Below, piece after piece: positions 1-13,326 of a stretch of DNA of 64,000 bases. Source of the DNA: Bidens hawaiensis (Eukaryota > Streptophyta > Magnoliopsida > Asterales > Asteraceae); contig JAIQDT010009133.1 in assembly GCA_021521415.1 (NCBI GenBank), forward strand, positions 33,610 to 97,609, in the 5' to 3' direction. Position numbers and translations under genes: made by a program. The first letter of the stretch is position 1. Each line of letters opens with the position of its first letter. The notes beneath the pieces were generated by a model, which did no database searches, was not told where the DNA came from, and saw only the letters and a list, made by a program, of their open reading frames with translations.

Positions 1-2151
1 ATGATCGTTGATTAGGAGACACACATGATTTGGACACGTGGCTGTATAGTATGCACGAAACATGGGAAGTTACGACAGCTTAGCAGCCGCATGTAAATGG
101 ATGCACGCAAAGAAAAATGTTTTGAGGCTTTTTGTATTTCATTGACTTCAAGGTTCAAAATAAAAATAAAGTTAAAACATTTTATTTTAAAATCTGACAC
201 GTAATAATGTTCTTAGTTTTTCTACTACCTATCTTCATTATTAATTTATTTAATAAATTATATATTATGTTTGAATGGTTAACGAATTCTACAAATGAGT
301 TACTGACTAAATTTATCATATTGGAATAAACTCGTTTTCCGATCTAGAGAAAACCCTCACTCCGATCTAGGGAAAACCCTCATCTAAGGCCAACGTCCGT
401 GAGCACTCGTCTTCCGATCCAAGTAATAAAAGCCATCTACTTGTCTAGTCTTCCATCATTACCTAGCTAGTGCAGCCAAATCTAAATAATGGCAACAAAA
501 ATCAAATGTGAGTTACATGAAACATCAACTCTTTTTCTTATCTCTTTACCACAAGCTCATTCAGATATAAATTATATTTTTAGACAAACGGAACATTAAA
601 TTAACATTTACGTGAGCGGCTTTTCCCCCCTTTTTTATTAGATGTACTCAATACGTTAATCTTTGGATAAAACTGCAAGTTTATGCTTCTTATCACTCAT
701 CATTTTGTCATTTACTTTTATTATTATTTGTATCATTAAAGTTTCATAAGTTTACTTCCTTTTCAAAATGATTATGCTATCAATGCTTCGTGGACCTTCA
801 CGAAATAAACTAATGAAGCTCATAAAATATATGATTATGATTATGTTTTTTCTTTTTAAATGTTAAAGTGATCAAAATTTATAAAATTATAACGTTTTAC
901 AGTTTATTTTTTATATGAAATCGGCATTCATTTCCTGTGCTTTGTGGTAACTCGGCTTTGAATAAAACATATATCGAAACATATGTAGAAATAAAATCGC
1001 CCCAATGGTATTCTATAAACACTCCTTTGTTATGAAAAAATATCGAGAATATATTATATTTTACACGGTATGTTCTGAACAAAATTTATATCGATACGTG
1101 GATAGAAACCACGTCAATATTGTATTGAGAATTTTGTAAAACATATTTTAAAAGTTTTAAGAGAAAAAACGAAATATGCCCAAGGTCATTATAATATAAA
1201 AATAACGGTACTTTTGAGAAGTTGTATCCTTATGCTTTGAGAGTTTATATCCAGACTAGTTTCTAAAATGATTTATATATATATAACAAAGATAAACATT
1301 AGTACGTTATAGCGCTATAGATATTTTACCCTCAACAAACTATCTATTTAATATTATATATATAGCAATTGAGATAATATACTTTTTTTTATGTGACGAT
1401 CATTTGATGACAAATTCTGGGGTAACTCTCCAAATATTCAAAGTTAGACAACAAAGTGAGATTTTAAACAGTGCTAAAACATTGTTTTTATACAACTACA
1501 ACAACAATAATAATGATGATTTATGTTATGTATCTGTATTGTTTCTTATTAATCTACATCGCATCATATACATCTTTTAAGGTCTTGCCAAACTTACTCT
1601 TAATAGATAAATAAAATTCATCCACGAAAAACATTGTTTAATTTTTCTAAAAAAGTTATCTTTGATTAGTTTATATCGTAATGAGTCATTCGAGTTATTG
1701 CAAGATTTATGTAGAAGAAAAAAGTGTTGTAGATGTCTTTACCAAGAAAATAAAAGATTTAAAAAACATGTTGTTTTAAGATATATAGTTAATTAATGGG
1801 GAAAATATTACAATTATGTTTTCTATGAAGGATTGATTCATTATTTAAGGCGAGATTGATGAATACAAAGAAAAAAATTGATAAATGTAAAGTTGAAAAG
1901 TCAACCGGATAATTTAGAAACAACACGGATTTGCAAATATGTAAAACGGGGCAGACGCTTTAGGTGACAAAAAATAGTGAGGAAGCACAGAAGCACGACA
2001 CGTGTCACATAATATCTTACTTTTTTAATTAGAACAGAAAGATAATTTTTTATAAGGTTTGGATTAACATTTTCTAATTATCAGATGATATACTTGAAAT
2101 AATTTTTAAGAAAAATGTAGTTATTTTAAAACATAGCGACATGTGAGGTCA
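1..2151. other. AT-rich intergenic DNA, no gene seen
   Basis: No reading frame here has recognisable protein features, and nothing like a tRNA was seen. There is a short tandem motif, GATCTAG(A/G)GAAAACCCTCA, at about 341-381. The rest is AT-rich with short A and T runs. A short stretch near 1392-1455 resembles one near 26904-26990, so it is probably an old dispersed repeat. Confidence 0.6.
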
Positions 2152-2560
2152 TCGATTAAAGAAAACGAATATGCATTGATGTTTGATTTGTTTACTAGTA
2201 TTTATAGTGTAGTCTTAGATGTCACATACCTATTGCATTTGTTTGTTTGATATGTTGTTGGTTAGGTGGCATGGTGCCGGTTACCAACTTACCAGTAGAA
2301 AAAGTGTGGCAAAACTATTTATATATTTACTAAAATCTAGTGACAGGTGATCTGTTATGGAATAAAGAAAACGAGCATGCATTAATATTTGATTATACTA
2401 GCATTTGCAAATCATTATAGTTGTTTGTAGTGCACAAGATGTCACGTGCCTATTGCATTTTTTGTTTCATATCTTGCTGATTACGTGGCATGGTGTCTGT
2501 TACCAACTAATTACCAACGGAAAAGTAGAGGACGCACTTATATATTTATGTTGAATTTGA
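2152..2560. repeat. Diverged tandem duplication, unit about 205 bp
   Basis: Two adjacent diverged copies, about 2152-2330 and 2360-2560. Each has the same order of landmarks: AAAGAAAACGA, a TGCATT(A/G)AT stretch, a TTTACTAG or TATACTAG block, GATGTCAC, CCTATTGCATTT, GTGGCATGGTG and TTACCAACT. The copies differ by many substitutions and small indels, so the duplication is old. No coding capacity was seen. Confidence 0.7.
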
Positions 2561-3857
2561 TTTTTCTCTTTATAGATACTCACTAGCCACAACCAATTTA
2601 TGTGATGCTGTGGACGCATTGGTTGGGTTAGTTACGGTAATAATACTTGTTATAGCAAAAATATTATAACTAAAATTTTGTGTTTTAAAAATAAATTTGT
2701 ATATAAGTAATGAATATGCGTAAATAAACGAAAATAACTTAAATAAAATTTATATTGGAATGCGGATGCAAATATTCTCATAATGCCCTCGTTTATTAAA
2801 AAAAATAAAAAAAATCCTAGATGTCGATTGCCTACGTGGAACACGTCTTTTTTTCTTCATATTTCACATAGATATATGGACTCAACCATTAGTATATATG
2901 CTCACAAAAATATATTATTTTGTGAGCAACACCACTTATTTATGAGATTTTATGTATTTAAATACATTTAAGGTTATCTTTGTCTCGACTCGTTCGATCG
3001 GTTGGCTTTATTTATCTTTTAGCTATGTTTTGTTTATTAGTGCTAATTCTCTTCTATCTTCATGATGTTGATTCTCATGAGTCATGATCTCATGTTGAGT
3101 GTTATGGTGTTGTTCATTTTATTTTATTTGTTAGTCTCACTTAATTGCTTAAACACATTTAATTGATAGAGCTCGATCATCGTTATTAATAAGTTTATTG
3201 TTAATAAATGTAACCAATACGTGTAATTGTAGGGTAACACCCCAAACGGGTCGATTTTCACATGCAAGGTATGAAAAATCGGATGGTGATTCAAGATGAC
3301 CGACGCATTGAGTGGATTTTATCACGTAATCTATAAAAACAAACTATGAAGCACCAGCAAGAAACTAACCATGAACAATCATGCATATAGCGTGAGTAGG
3401 TTCGAATGGGATCACATGCCACATCAACTTATCCGTTTGGGTTGCCTCTACAGTATATATAATATCGCTTACAAGGTCTAGTGAGGTATGATGCTTTCAT
3501 AATTTTTCCAGCAATTCTCATCAAAAGCTCATACTCACGTTGAAGTTTGATCACAAAGACACTACAGTCACTACTCTCTTTGTGACGAGGCTAAGTGTTG
3601 TTGCTTTGTGTGTCAAAATTAACTGAATCGTGTGGTGTTGTTCATTAAATCGTTATTGAAGCCATTCAGAATAAGCATTGAAGCCACACTAATCAAGTAT
3701 TTAGAAACAATTATTTATTTGTAAATGAAGGCTTCTCATGGGTTGACCCGAATTCATGGGTATTTGTTTTACCAAACCCAGATAGCCCTTAAACGGGTTA
3801 TAAATAAGCGGGTTATGGTCTCACCAAACCCAAATAGCTTTTAAACCGGGTTATGAC
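2561..3857. other. Intergenic, no gene seen
   Basis: AT-rich sequence with only short chance frames. The last eight bases, 3850-3857 (GTTATGAC), look like the left target-site copy of the hAT element that follows. Confidence 0.5.
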
Positions 3858-4960
3858 TAGTGGCGGATGTTGCCTAGAATCAGGGGTAGCATCCGCTACC
3901 TCTCAACTTTTCGTCGGTAGTGTAACTTTTTTACTTTTTAGGTCGGTTTTCGTATTTCGCTCCACCTGAAAAAATATTACGTTACCCCTATTTGTTTAAA
4001 GCTCAACGAATTTAAAAGTTTAAATCAAATAAAGCCCAAACAAACTTTATGCCCAAAGCAAATGAAAACAATTAACTTTTTTCCCTTTGTTTGAACGCGA
4101 AACATCAAACAGAAACAGGCTCAAACATAAACAAGCTCAACAGAATCATCATTTTTTAAAAGTTCAAATCAAAAAAAGCCTAAACAAAGTTTATAGCCCA
4201 AAGAAAATAAAAACCATTAACCTTTTTTTCTTTTGTTTGAGGGACAAACATCAAACAGGAACATGCTCAACAAAATCATCATTTTGAGGTTGAAGTTTTC
4301 AATACTGTTTAGGATATGCAAATTCAAGAATGTAGAAATAGATTCAGTGAGTTCCCAACTAGTTTGTTAGAAAATATGTATGATTTAAATCTATGAGATT
4401 TGTTTTCCAAGTTTGACATATCTAAGATATTGGCATTTCGGAGATGTATTCGAATGATTTTAGTAATGAAGAAAGATGGTGTATTTCGGGTGATCGTACG
4501 ACTTTTTATCGCACTTTAAAGGAAGATGATAAATTTGCAAAATTGAGTGGAATGTGTGACCTTGCTCATCTAATGATGGAAACCGGAAAACACGCCACTT
4601 TTCCATCGGTTTATCAAATATTGAAGCTAGCATTGATTTACCGATTGCAACCGCAACCATTTAAATATGTTATTACAAATGAAGCTTATCAATACGGGTT
4701 TGCATAAGCAAATGGGTGATGAGTATTTGAACAATGCTTTACTTTATGCGCTCGATAGAGAAAAAATTGATAAAGTAAAAAAAGAGTGTGTGATAGTTCA
4801 ATTTCAAGCCTTCAAAAACCGAATAGGAGAAATCTACACCCCATGTGTTTAAGTATATCTATTATCGTGTTACTATTTTTGTTTTGTTTACATTGTATGG
4901 AATACGGTAAAAAAAAATTTTGAACATTACCACTGAGATTTATGTCTAGATCCGCCGCTG
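3858..4960 (+). mobile_element. Degenerate hAT-family DNA transposon
   Basis: The left end begins TAGTGGCGGAT and the right end finishes ATCCGCCGCTG, whose reverse complement is CAGCGGCGGAT; these are imperfect terminal inverted repeats. Flanking octamers GTTATGAC (3850-3857) and GTTATAAG (4961-4968) match at 6 of 8 positions, as expected for an aged 8 bp hAT target duplication. The interior carries the 3' part of a transposase frame and an internal duplication near 4000-4290 (two copies of a block with CATCAAACAG and CTCAACA). At 1.1 kb it is far shorter than an autonomous hAT element, so it is an internally deleted, immobile copy. The protein remnant and the ends support the assignment independently. 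Confidence 0.75.
4318..4852 (+). pseudogene. hAT transposase C-terminal (dimerisation) remnant
   Basis: Translated in shifting frames, this stretch matches the C-terminal hAT dimerisation region of plant TTF-type zinc-finger transposases. One frame gives LAHLMMETGKHATFPSVYQI followed by LKLALIYRL; another gives KQMGDEYLNNALLYALDRE, corresponding to the family pattern around KMGDEWLN. It ends with a QAFKNR-like helix. The normal intervening segment is frame-shifted and the catalytic N-terminal part is missing. Several stops and at least two frame changes show it cannot encode a working transposase. The family call is from remembered consensus, not a search. Confidence 0.7.
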
Positions 4961-4968
4961 GTTATAAG

Positions 4969-5491
4969 TTATAACATCTCATTTATTTGTGAAACCCTTT
5001 TATCATCAAATTCTAAATATATTATTAACATGCTTACAATAAATAAAACTAAAACCAAAAAATATATATATATATAAATATTAGAAACGAATAATGTAAA
5101 ACAACCCCGTAATACGAGGATAAAAACTAGTGTGTGTGTGCGCGCGCGTGTATGTGTATAGGGGAGGGATAATTTGATAACCTTGTTGAGTTTTAAGAAC
5201 TTCATTCTTAACCACATATTTAATTAAATATATTATATTATGTGGTTGGGATTAAATTTGATTAAAAAATTAAAGTATGAGAGGATAAAGATGTACATTG
5301 ATTAAACTAATTTAAACGTCCGTTACACTTATGTAAAAAGTCGACTCGGTGCGTAAAAAATTATGTAATTTTTTTACGTATATGTAGCCTACATATATTA
5401 TGTATGTGTAAAAAAAATTTCAAAAAAATATATATATATATTAAGTTGAGTTCTTTCGAGTTCTTAAAACTCAAAGTGGTTCTCAAATAAA
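4969..5491. other. Intergenic with AT and GT/CG microsatellites
   Basis: Short TA-repeat tracts lie near 5058-5080, a TGTGTG/CGCGCG run near 5131-5150, and further TA tracts near 5430. No gene features. Confidence 0.55.
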
Positions 5492-5905
5492 TCTCCCACA
5501 TATATATATATATATATATACTATTAAAACAAAAACATTATTCTACATGTCATTCAATTATAGTAGTTAACTAGGATGCCAACTTATAATAATACCATTT
5601 ATAAAATTACTAACAAAGTTACAAATATAACTTTAAATGTTGTCTTTTTTTAACAGCCAATAAACATAGAATGCCTAGATACTCATTACGGGGTGACCCA
5701 ATGGCTAAAGGCCACCGCCAGCTGACCCAACCCAGCCATACGAAGCCCTTAAATGTTGTACTAAATGAGGTTTTAGATATTTATGAATTATAAAATTTTA
5801 TTTATTATTATTTATATCTTATTGATACATAAGGTATGTTATTATGTATTTAACTTTTTTATTGTATTTTTTAACCATCTGTGTATTACACGGGCTATAT
5901 CCTAA
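5492..5905 (+). mobile_element. Small Helitron-like non-autonomous element (candidate)
   Basis: The 5' end is TCTCCC after an A, followed by a TA-repeat and TACTATTAAAAC, similar to other plant Helitron starts. The 3' end has GTGTATTACACGGG about nine bases before CTAA, which fits the CTRR terminus, and is followed by T. Insertion between A and T without target duplication is the Helitron rule and is met. There is no Rep/helicase and no reading frame. The TA-rich start makes the 5' boundary uncertain. Confidence 0.45.
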
Positions 5906-6052
5906 TTATATATAAATAAGGTTTAAACCTAAAAATAATTAATGTTTTACACTTTAACGTGTGTAAACATATAAACATTTAAAAGGTTCAAACTTCAAAG
6001 TAACGCAAACAAACTAAAATGCTGATTTCTATTGCAACTTGCAAGCAAAATA

Positions 6053-6497
6053 CGGGGTGCAAACGAGCCGAGCTGCTCGCGAGATCGGCTCGTTTAAAAG
6101 CTCGATCGAGCCGAGCTCGAGCCAAAAAGTAAGCTCGTTTATTAAATGAGCCCGAGCCCAAGCTTCACTTATCGAGCTTGATCCTGCTCGTGAGCCTAAA
6201 CGAGCTTGTCATTTATATAATTTTTTAAAATATGAATTTAATAATTATTAATTAATATAGATAATGTTATAAAAAATAAACATAAGAAAATAATATATTA
6301 TTTTATACATAAATTATAATAGAAAAATATATAAGAATAATTATAATTATATAAAAAATAATTGATAAATAGTAGCCGAGCCTGAGCCGTGAGCCGAGCT
6401 TGAGCTTTGAAAATAGAGCTCATAACTAACCGAGCTCAAGCTCGAGCTCTTCGTAAGTTAAACGAAACGAGCTTGGGCCCGGCTCGTTTGCACCCCT
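6053..6497. mobile_element. MITE with GGGGTGCAAACGAGCC inverted ends
   Basis: The left end reads GGGGTGCAAACGAGCCGAG and the right end closes with CTCGTTTGCACCCCT, its near-perfect reverse complement. The subterminal parts are dense in GAGCTCG/CGAGCCGAGC words facing each other, so nearly the whole 445 bp could fold back around an AT-rich centre (6220-6370). There is no coding capacity. No convincing target duplication was found, so the superfamily is open; hAT-like is a guess from length and end type. Confidence 0.65.
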
Positions 6498-6772
6498 AAT
6501 TAGCAAACTATAAGACAGAGGGCTCTTTTTGGGAACAGCTGGGCTGGTAATTTACTCAGCCCATATTGGTTGTAAACGAGTCTACGTACATTTATAGAAA
6601 AAAAAAAAGACAACAATAGTCTTTAAGAATTTGTTTGCAAAATAATATTTATTTATAAAAATTTTCTTGTTTAACAAGCTTGAAAGTTGCTATAATAATA
6701 TATAACCCTCTCCAAACCCTCGCCCTGTAAATAATTATTATCGATTCTTTCTAACTAACAACTGCCGTAAGC

Positions 6773-6863
<91 letters not shown>
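6773..6863. repeat. Palindromic AAT/ATT microsatellite next to a start codon
   Basis: A run of AAT units (about 6773-6830) switches into a run of ATT units (about 6831-6863). The two halves are reverse complements, with symmetry centre near 6830. The tract ends 10 bases before the ATG of the CDC48-like gene, so it lies in the presumed 5' leader. Confidence 0.9.
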
Positions 6864-6865
<2 letters not shown>

Positions 6866-6872
6866 CTGCACC

Positions 6873-8411
<1,539 letters not shown>

Positions 8412-9228
8412 CAATCCAAATCCACTCGTTTTGTTTCGGTTCTGAAACCTTTACTTTGATTTATATATCTATAGGTATGCAAACCTTTATGGGTATGCAC
8501 TCTTTTGTGCAGCACTAGTTCACTGGTGTGTGCTTGCTTTGTATGAAATACCAAACATAACATCTCTTCTATGCTACGCTTTAATTTCAGTATTGCACAA
8601 TCAATTTATAAAATACCATTTTAGGAATTAGAATCAAATGAGCAAAGTAGAAGTTGAAACCTGATAATGATTTAAAAATCTTCCTTGGTGGACCTAGAAA
8701 CATTAAAAGTAGTCTAATAATATCAATCAGCTCATTATATGAAGATTTAGTTTAGCCATACAACCAACTTGAGATATTAGGAACAACATACAACAATTTC
8801 CTCCATCCGCAAACCAGGCGTCCACACCCTCCACCCTAAGACCAAACTTTTGGGATCAACTTCTATTGAAAATCAATGTCTTAGCTCTCACAATTAGAAT
8901 TAATGTAGACCTCAACATGACATAACTGTAAGACTAAGACTTGATTTTTAGTATTTCTTTACAAAAGCTCAAGCTTAATACTTAGTGAGAACTCATAAGT
9001 GAACTCCGCGTGACACAAAGTGCAAGATTATGTGTTCAAATGATAAGAAGGCCAGAAATGTAAATCGAACACGAGCCTCATAAAATAGAATACAATGACA
9101 AAACAACTTGACCAGAAGCTTAATTCCAACTGTTCATACAAACAAATATAGATTTCTAAATGTAATGAGATACAAATGCATTCCCGTTATGAGTGAATAA
9201 AAAAATCGTAATGAACAATTATCTATAA
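8412..9228. other. Downstream intergenic, no gene seen
   Basis: This follows the CDC48-like gene and may include its 3' UTR. No conserved protein words were seen. Confidence 0.5.
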
Positions 9229-9579
9229 AAAGTAAAAGTGAACTTTGGTGTCGCTTGGCCCCTATTGGGCCAAGTGGCGGTTCATCATTGGCCGTTTATC
9301 TTTTGTTTTTTTAAGTTTTGTTATTGTAACGATTGAACTTTCGTTATTGAACTTTCGTTATGATATTGTAACAGTTCATCATTGAACTTTCGTGCCGTTT
9401 GGCCCCTATTGAGCCAAGTGGCGGTTCATAATTGGCTGTTTATCTTTTGTTTTTTTAAGATATGGTATTGTAACGAAAAGTAAAAGTGAACTTTGGTGCC
9501 GCTTGGCCCCTATTAGGCCAAGTGGCGGTCCATCATTGGCCGTTTTCTTTTGTTTTTTTTAACTTATGGTATTGTAACG
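9229..9579. repeat. Three tandem copies of a unit with a hairpin
   Basis: Three diverged copies begin near 9229, 9381 and 9477. Each contains TGAACTTT(G/C)GTG, then a stem such as CTTGGCCCCTATTGGGCCAAG-like sequence with one or two substitutions, GTGGCGGT, ATTGGC(C/T)GTTT, TTTTGTTTTTTT and TATTGTAACG. The GC stem (CTTGGCCC paired with GGGCCAAG) stands out in AT-rich flanks. No coding role is visible. Confidence 0.75.
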
Positions 9580-10053
9580 AAGACTGATCGAACGTCAATT
9601 ATATTTTTTTGTTACTTTTTTTTGTTTTAATATACCGAATTCGCGTAGGCACACCACCTCAATGTCCGGGACCGACAACGGTCATGTTTAACCAGCGCCA
9701 GGCTTTTACTGACCGACCCCGCCCCATTCGTCCATCTTAGTTTTTATATATTTTGATTTAGTTCCAGTATCATGAAAAATGTAACAGATCGAGTTTTTTT
9801 TGTAGTTCATGTATCAATAAACGAACATGAAGTATTCCTATAGATTCACCGCCTCAACAACTGGGACTGACAGCGGTTAGATTTTACCAATGCTGCATAT
9901 ACTGTAATGAGCGTAACCTACACTAAGTATCCGAATTCACGTCGACTCGCAGTCTTAATGCTTAGGGTTTACCAATGCCCGGGCACCAACAACCCTGTTT
10001 TGCTAATTGATAAATATGTTAAATTTTTTTATAATACGTTATGCGAGTGCAAC

Positions 10054-10103
<50 letters not shown>

Positions 10104-10939
10104 GTGGCTAATATCCATCAAATTCGCGTTGACTCTCCGCTACCATGCCTGGGTTTTACCGATTTATTTCTCTGCGCAACGCGTGGGTAATTTACTAGTT
10201 ACACTTTAAATATTAAACCCTACGTTGCACAAAATTGTAATGAATGAATAAAATAAATATGATAAAACAAAGAATCAGAACCAATCATCAAACTTACACA
10301 CTGTTTGGTGAGATCGATAAAGGAACGGTGTGTCGTAAGGGATCGAACTCCAAATGATAGATAATTAATCGAACTGGTATCATAACCCTTACGTTGTGTT
10401 TCCAAGTTTATTTATTAAAAAAAGGCATTTCTTCTATTTTCTTCGACATCTCCTCTTTTTGTCCAATTTTCTTCCATTCAAAATCTTTTTAATTTGGAAA
10501 GATACAAATCATATTATTTTACTCTTCATTTTCTCCCCTTATCTTCTTTTCTTTCCTTTAATAAAGCTCGGGAACACCTCTTTTGTTTTTTCCTTCTCTA
10601 AATAAAACTCGGGAACACCATCAGTTCTGAACGGCCGATGGTTGGGTTGAAATGAATTTAGTAAAGCGGATCAGGTTATGTGGATTATGTGAAATTGAAG
10701 GTCGGGTCCGTTTTTTCTATTTTTATTTGAAGTTATTACTGAATAATTTCTTCAAGTAGACAAATTTAGTTTATGGGTATGTTTTATAGGGAGCTTAATT
10801 TTAGAAGCTTCTAACTTCAAGCTTAGAAGACAAAACTTATATTCAATAAAAAATCTTGTTTGGTTGAAGGAGCTTGAAGCTTTTAGGTTAATAGAAAAAG
10901 CTTGAAGCTCATACTAATAGCGTTCAGAAAAAGTTATAG
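9580..10939. other. Intergenic with degenerate GC-richer repeat units
   Basis: Between 9640 and 10180 several related phrases recur: CCGAATTC(G/A)CGT, a CTCAA..CTGGGAC or GTCCGGGAC phrase, and a CCAATGC or CCAGCGCC phrase after GGTTTTACC-like words. They look like worn copies of one dispersed repeat. An ATT microsatellite interrupts them. The remainder (10200-10939) shows no gene. Confidence 0.5.
10054..10102. repeat. ATT microsatellite
   Basis: Uninterrupted (ATT)n of about 16 units. Confidence 0.95.
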
Positions 10940-11080
10940 GGTATGTTTGACAAAACTAGCTGGTGGCTGTTAGCTGGAAGCTAGTGGCTGTAAGCTGGTA
11001 GCTAGTAGCTGTTAGCTGTAGCTTTTTAGATATATTTAGGTGTTTGGCAGAGTAGCTGGAGCTTTTAATAAAACTAGTTG
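10940..11080. repeat. AGCTG/TAGC-rich repeat block
   Basis: The words TAGCTG, GTTAGCTG, GTAGCTAG and AGCTGG repeat many times, bracketed by GGTATGTTTGACAAAACTAG on the left and a GGTGTTTGGCAGAGTAGCTGG-like copy at about 11039. It resembles the end of a foldback element or a simple repeat grown from one. No target duplication was identified. Confidence 0.5.
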
Positions 11081-11570
11081 GGTGCCTGTGCGGTGCGGTG
11101 GAGTGTGTGTGCAACCTGACATCAACCGAATAATCAGTGTCGGTATGTGATTCACTTGATATAGTGCACACATAACCTGAATGCAAACGTTTATTCCTGC
11201 AAAGGCAGTAAGCGTGTAACCGATGACAAAAATCAAGAAACAAAGCTGAAATATACAGTAATTTCAAATAGATAGTTTTTTAAACCAACCTCTTTTGATC
11301 TGAAACCATTTCCGACCCGGAACCGTTTTAATCTGAAACATGTTCTGACCATGCCTCTTTCGACTCAAAACCATACCGACACGAACCGAACTAAATTAAC
11401 TGATATGGACTAAATTATATATATAGTATATAGATATTTTCTACACTTTAAACTACTTTTGAGTTGGTTTTTATCAAGAATTAGTCTCAACTGACTCATA
11501 TTTGGACTTTATAAGTTCTAAAAAACTATGAGTTTCTAAAGACACCCCCATTTTTGCTAAAACGTTGATC

Positions 11571-11604
11571 AATACGCCGCGTATAGGACTATACGCGGCG
11601 TATT
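11571..11604. repeat. Perfect GC-rich inverted repeat, 16 bp arms, 2 bp spacer
   Basis: The left arm AATACGCCGCGTATAG (11571-11586) and right arm CTATACGCGGCGTATT (11589-11604) are exact reverse complements separated by GA. Each arm itself contains a CGCCGCG/CGCGGCG core. The surrounding DNA is AT-rich. Confidence 0.95.
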
Positions 11605-11669
11605 GCTAGAAAAACCCACTAAATTTGTCTTGTTATGTTTTTTATTTCTTTTTTTTTCTTTTCTTTTGT

Positions 11670-11680
11670 TATTATTATTG

Positions 11681-11731
<51 letters not shown>
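11670..11731. repeat. ATT microsatellite
   Basis: (ATT)n with one interruption near 11680-11688, immediately upstream of the duplicated block at 11735. Confidence 0.9.
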
Positions 11732-11732
<1 letters not shown>

Positions 11733-11734
11733 GA

Positions 11735-12245
11735 AATTTGGCAAAGAGCGTTCAGTTGCAGGGCTTATTTGGGAAAATTGACATTGCCAAAGGAACTTTC
11801 AATTTCTTGGTTGCTTTCATTATTGGCATCTCGAACTCCTCTCGATTTCTTTAAACTTCAACTATCTTGACTGTCGGCCCCCACCACCAACCATAGTTGC
11901 TTCACTTCAACACATATACGTTGTCACTAAGCTTAAGCTTAAGCTTATTAGTATTTTTATGTTTAGATGGGGGTTTTGTAAGTTGATCATCATCTTGAAT
12001 CATTTGCAGGGCCTATTTGGGAAAATTGACATTGCCAAACGAACTTTCAATTTCTTGGCTGCTTTCGTTATCGGCATCTCGAAACTTCTCTTGATTTCTT
12101 CAAACTCCAACTGTCTTGACCGTCGGCCATCACCACCAACCATAGTTGTCTTCACTTCAACACATATTCGTTGTCATTAAGATTAAGCTTAAGCTTATTA
12201 TTATTTTTATGTTTAGATGGGGGTTTTGTAAGTTGATCATTTTGA
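11735..12245. repeat. Direct duplication of a 240-250 bp block
   Basis: Two near-identical copies, about 11757-11996 and 12007-12245. Each runs from GCAGGGC(T/C)TATTTGGGAAAA through GACATTGCCAAA, a CACCACCAACCATAG stretch and repeated AAGCTTAAGCTT to TTTTGTAAGTTGATCAT. Partial copies of the last section recur at 12740-12798 and of the first section at 13225-13295. The blocks look like non-coding or intron-derived DNA. Confidence 0.85.
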
Positions 12246-12404
12246 CGCGTATGAAGACATACCAGTCGAGAAAACTGGTTCGGACTTACCAGAACCGGTT
12301 AACATGCTTGCTGACGTGAATTTAGGTTCGGTGTTGAATGATAATATTAAGAACCGGTGTAAGTACGTGAAGCCGACGCCGATTCAGTGTCACGCGATTC
12401 CGAT
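12241..12404 (+). pseudogene. DEAD-box RNA helicase exon fragment (Ded1-type, Q-motif region)
   Basis: One open frame reads FDAYEDIPVEKTGSDLPEPV, then continues into CKYVKPTPIQCHAIP. This is the region just before and including the Q motif of plant Ded1-like helicases (Arabidopsis RH11/RH37/RH52 group), which normally precedes the AxTGSGKT motif. The frame stops at a good donor, GTAAGT, at 12405. No other helicase motif was found nearby, so only this exon (about 54 residues) is present. The 5' edge coincides with the end of the duplicated block, suggesting a captured or rearranged fragment. Confidence 0.75.
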
Positions 12405-12432
12405 GTAAGTACGTGTATTATACTATTCATTT

Positions 12433-12995
12433 CTCCAACATAACTAGCACTAGATTGAAATATTAGTTTGATAATTTGAATCTCTCGGATCCGTGGTATC
12501 CGCTAACGGTAGCGATAACGGAGTCCATAATTTGAACAGTGAAATGGAAATTCGATCATTGCTCCAACATACCTAGCACCACATTGGGATATTAGTTTGA
12601 TGAGTTTGAATCTCTTGGATCCGTGGTATCCGCTAACGCTGGCGATAACGGAGTCCATAATTTGAACAGGGAAATGGAAACTCGAGGTTAGGGTTTGGAA
12701 ACTGTTTTTTGTCTTTTAGTAGTTATTTTATGGCTTTTATTAAGCTTAAGCTTATTATTATTTTTATGTTTAGATGGGGGTTTTGTAAGTTGATCATGTT
12801 TAGGGGTTATATATATAACTCTTACATTAACCATGGTGTTATAATATTCTTGTGTAGTAGAAGAATTCATTGCTCCAACATAACTAGCACCAGATTGAGA
12901 TATTAGTTTGATGATTGAGTCTCTCGGATCCATGGTATCCACTAACGGTAGCGATAACAGAGTCCATAATTTGAACAGTGAAATGGAAATTCGAG
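12433..12995. repeat. Three copies of a 120-125 bp module
   Basis: Copies at about 12433-12554, 12557-12684 and 12870-12994. Each contains CTCCAACATA(A/C)CTAGCAC, GATATTAGTTTGAT or a close variant, TCTCGGATCC, a GGTATCC(G/A)CTAACG phrase, GCGATAAC(G/A)GAGTCC and TTTGAACAG. The first two are nearly head to tail; the third is separated by a copy of the AAGCTTAAGCTT/TTGATCAT section. No coding content was recognised. Confidence 0.85.
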
Positions 12996-13326
12996 GTTAG
13001 GTTAGGGTTTGAATAACGCGGAAGCTATTATTATTTTGAAAGGCTAAATAAATCAAGAGTTAGGTGGTGTGGTGTGGAGAACCGGAAGATGATGAGTTTG
13101 CCGTCGGTGACGTTTAGCGGGAAGGTTGAAAATTTTGAAGTTTTAGTTTGCTAGTAAGTATTAAGTAATGTGAGGTTGGCAAAGGGCTAGTAATTTTATG
13201 AATTAATTTAGGGTTTTGGAACTTTAGAAATTTGGCAAAGGGCGTTCAGTTGCTGGGTTTGTTTGGGAAAATTGACATTGCCAAACAAACTTTCAATAAA
13301 TGTATAGTACTATTATAGCAACTTAC

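Noticed and set aside
4087..4287. 66-codon frame in the hAT element
   Set aside because: It starts at TTG, is Lys/Asn-rich and matches only the internal duplication of the element.
11603..11870. Two overlapping plus-strand frames rich in Ile or Leu
   Set aside because: They are translations of the ATT microsatellite and the duplicated block.
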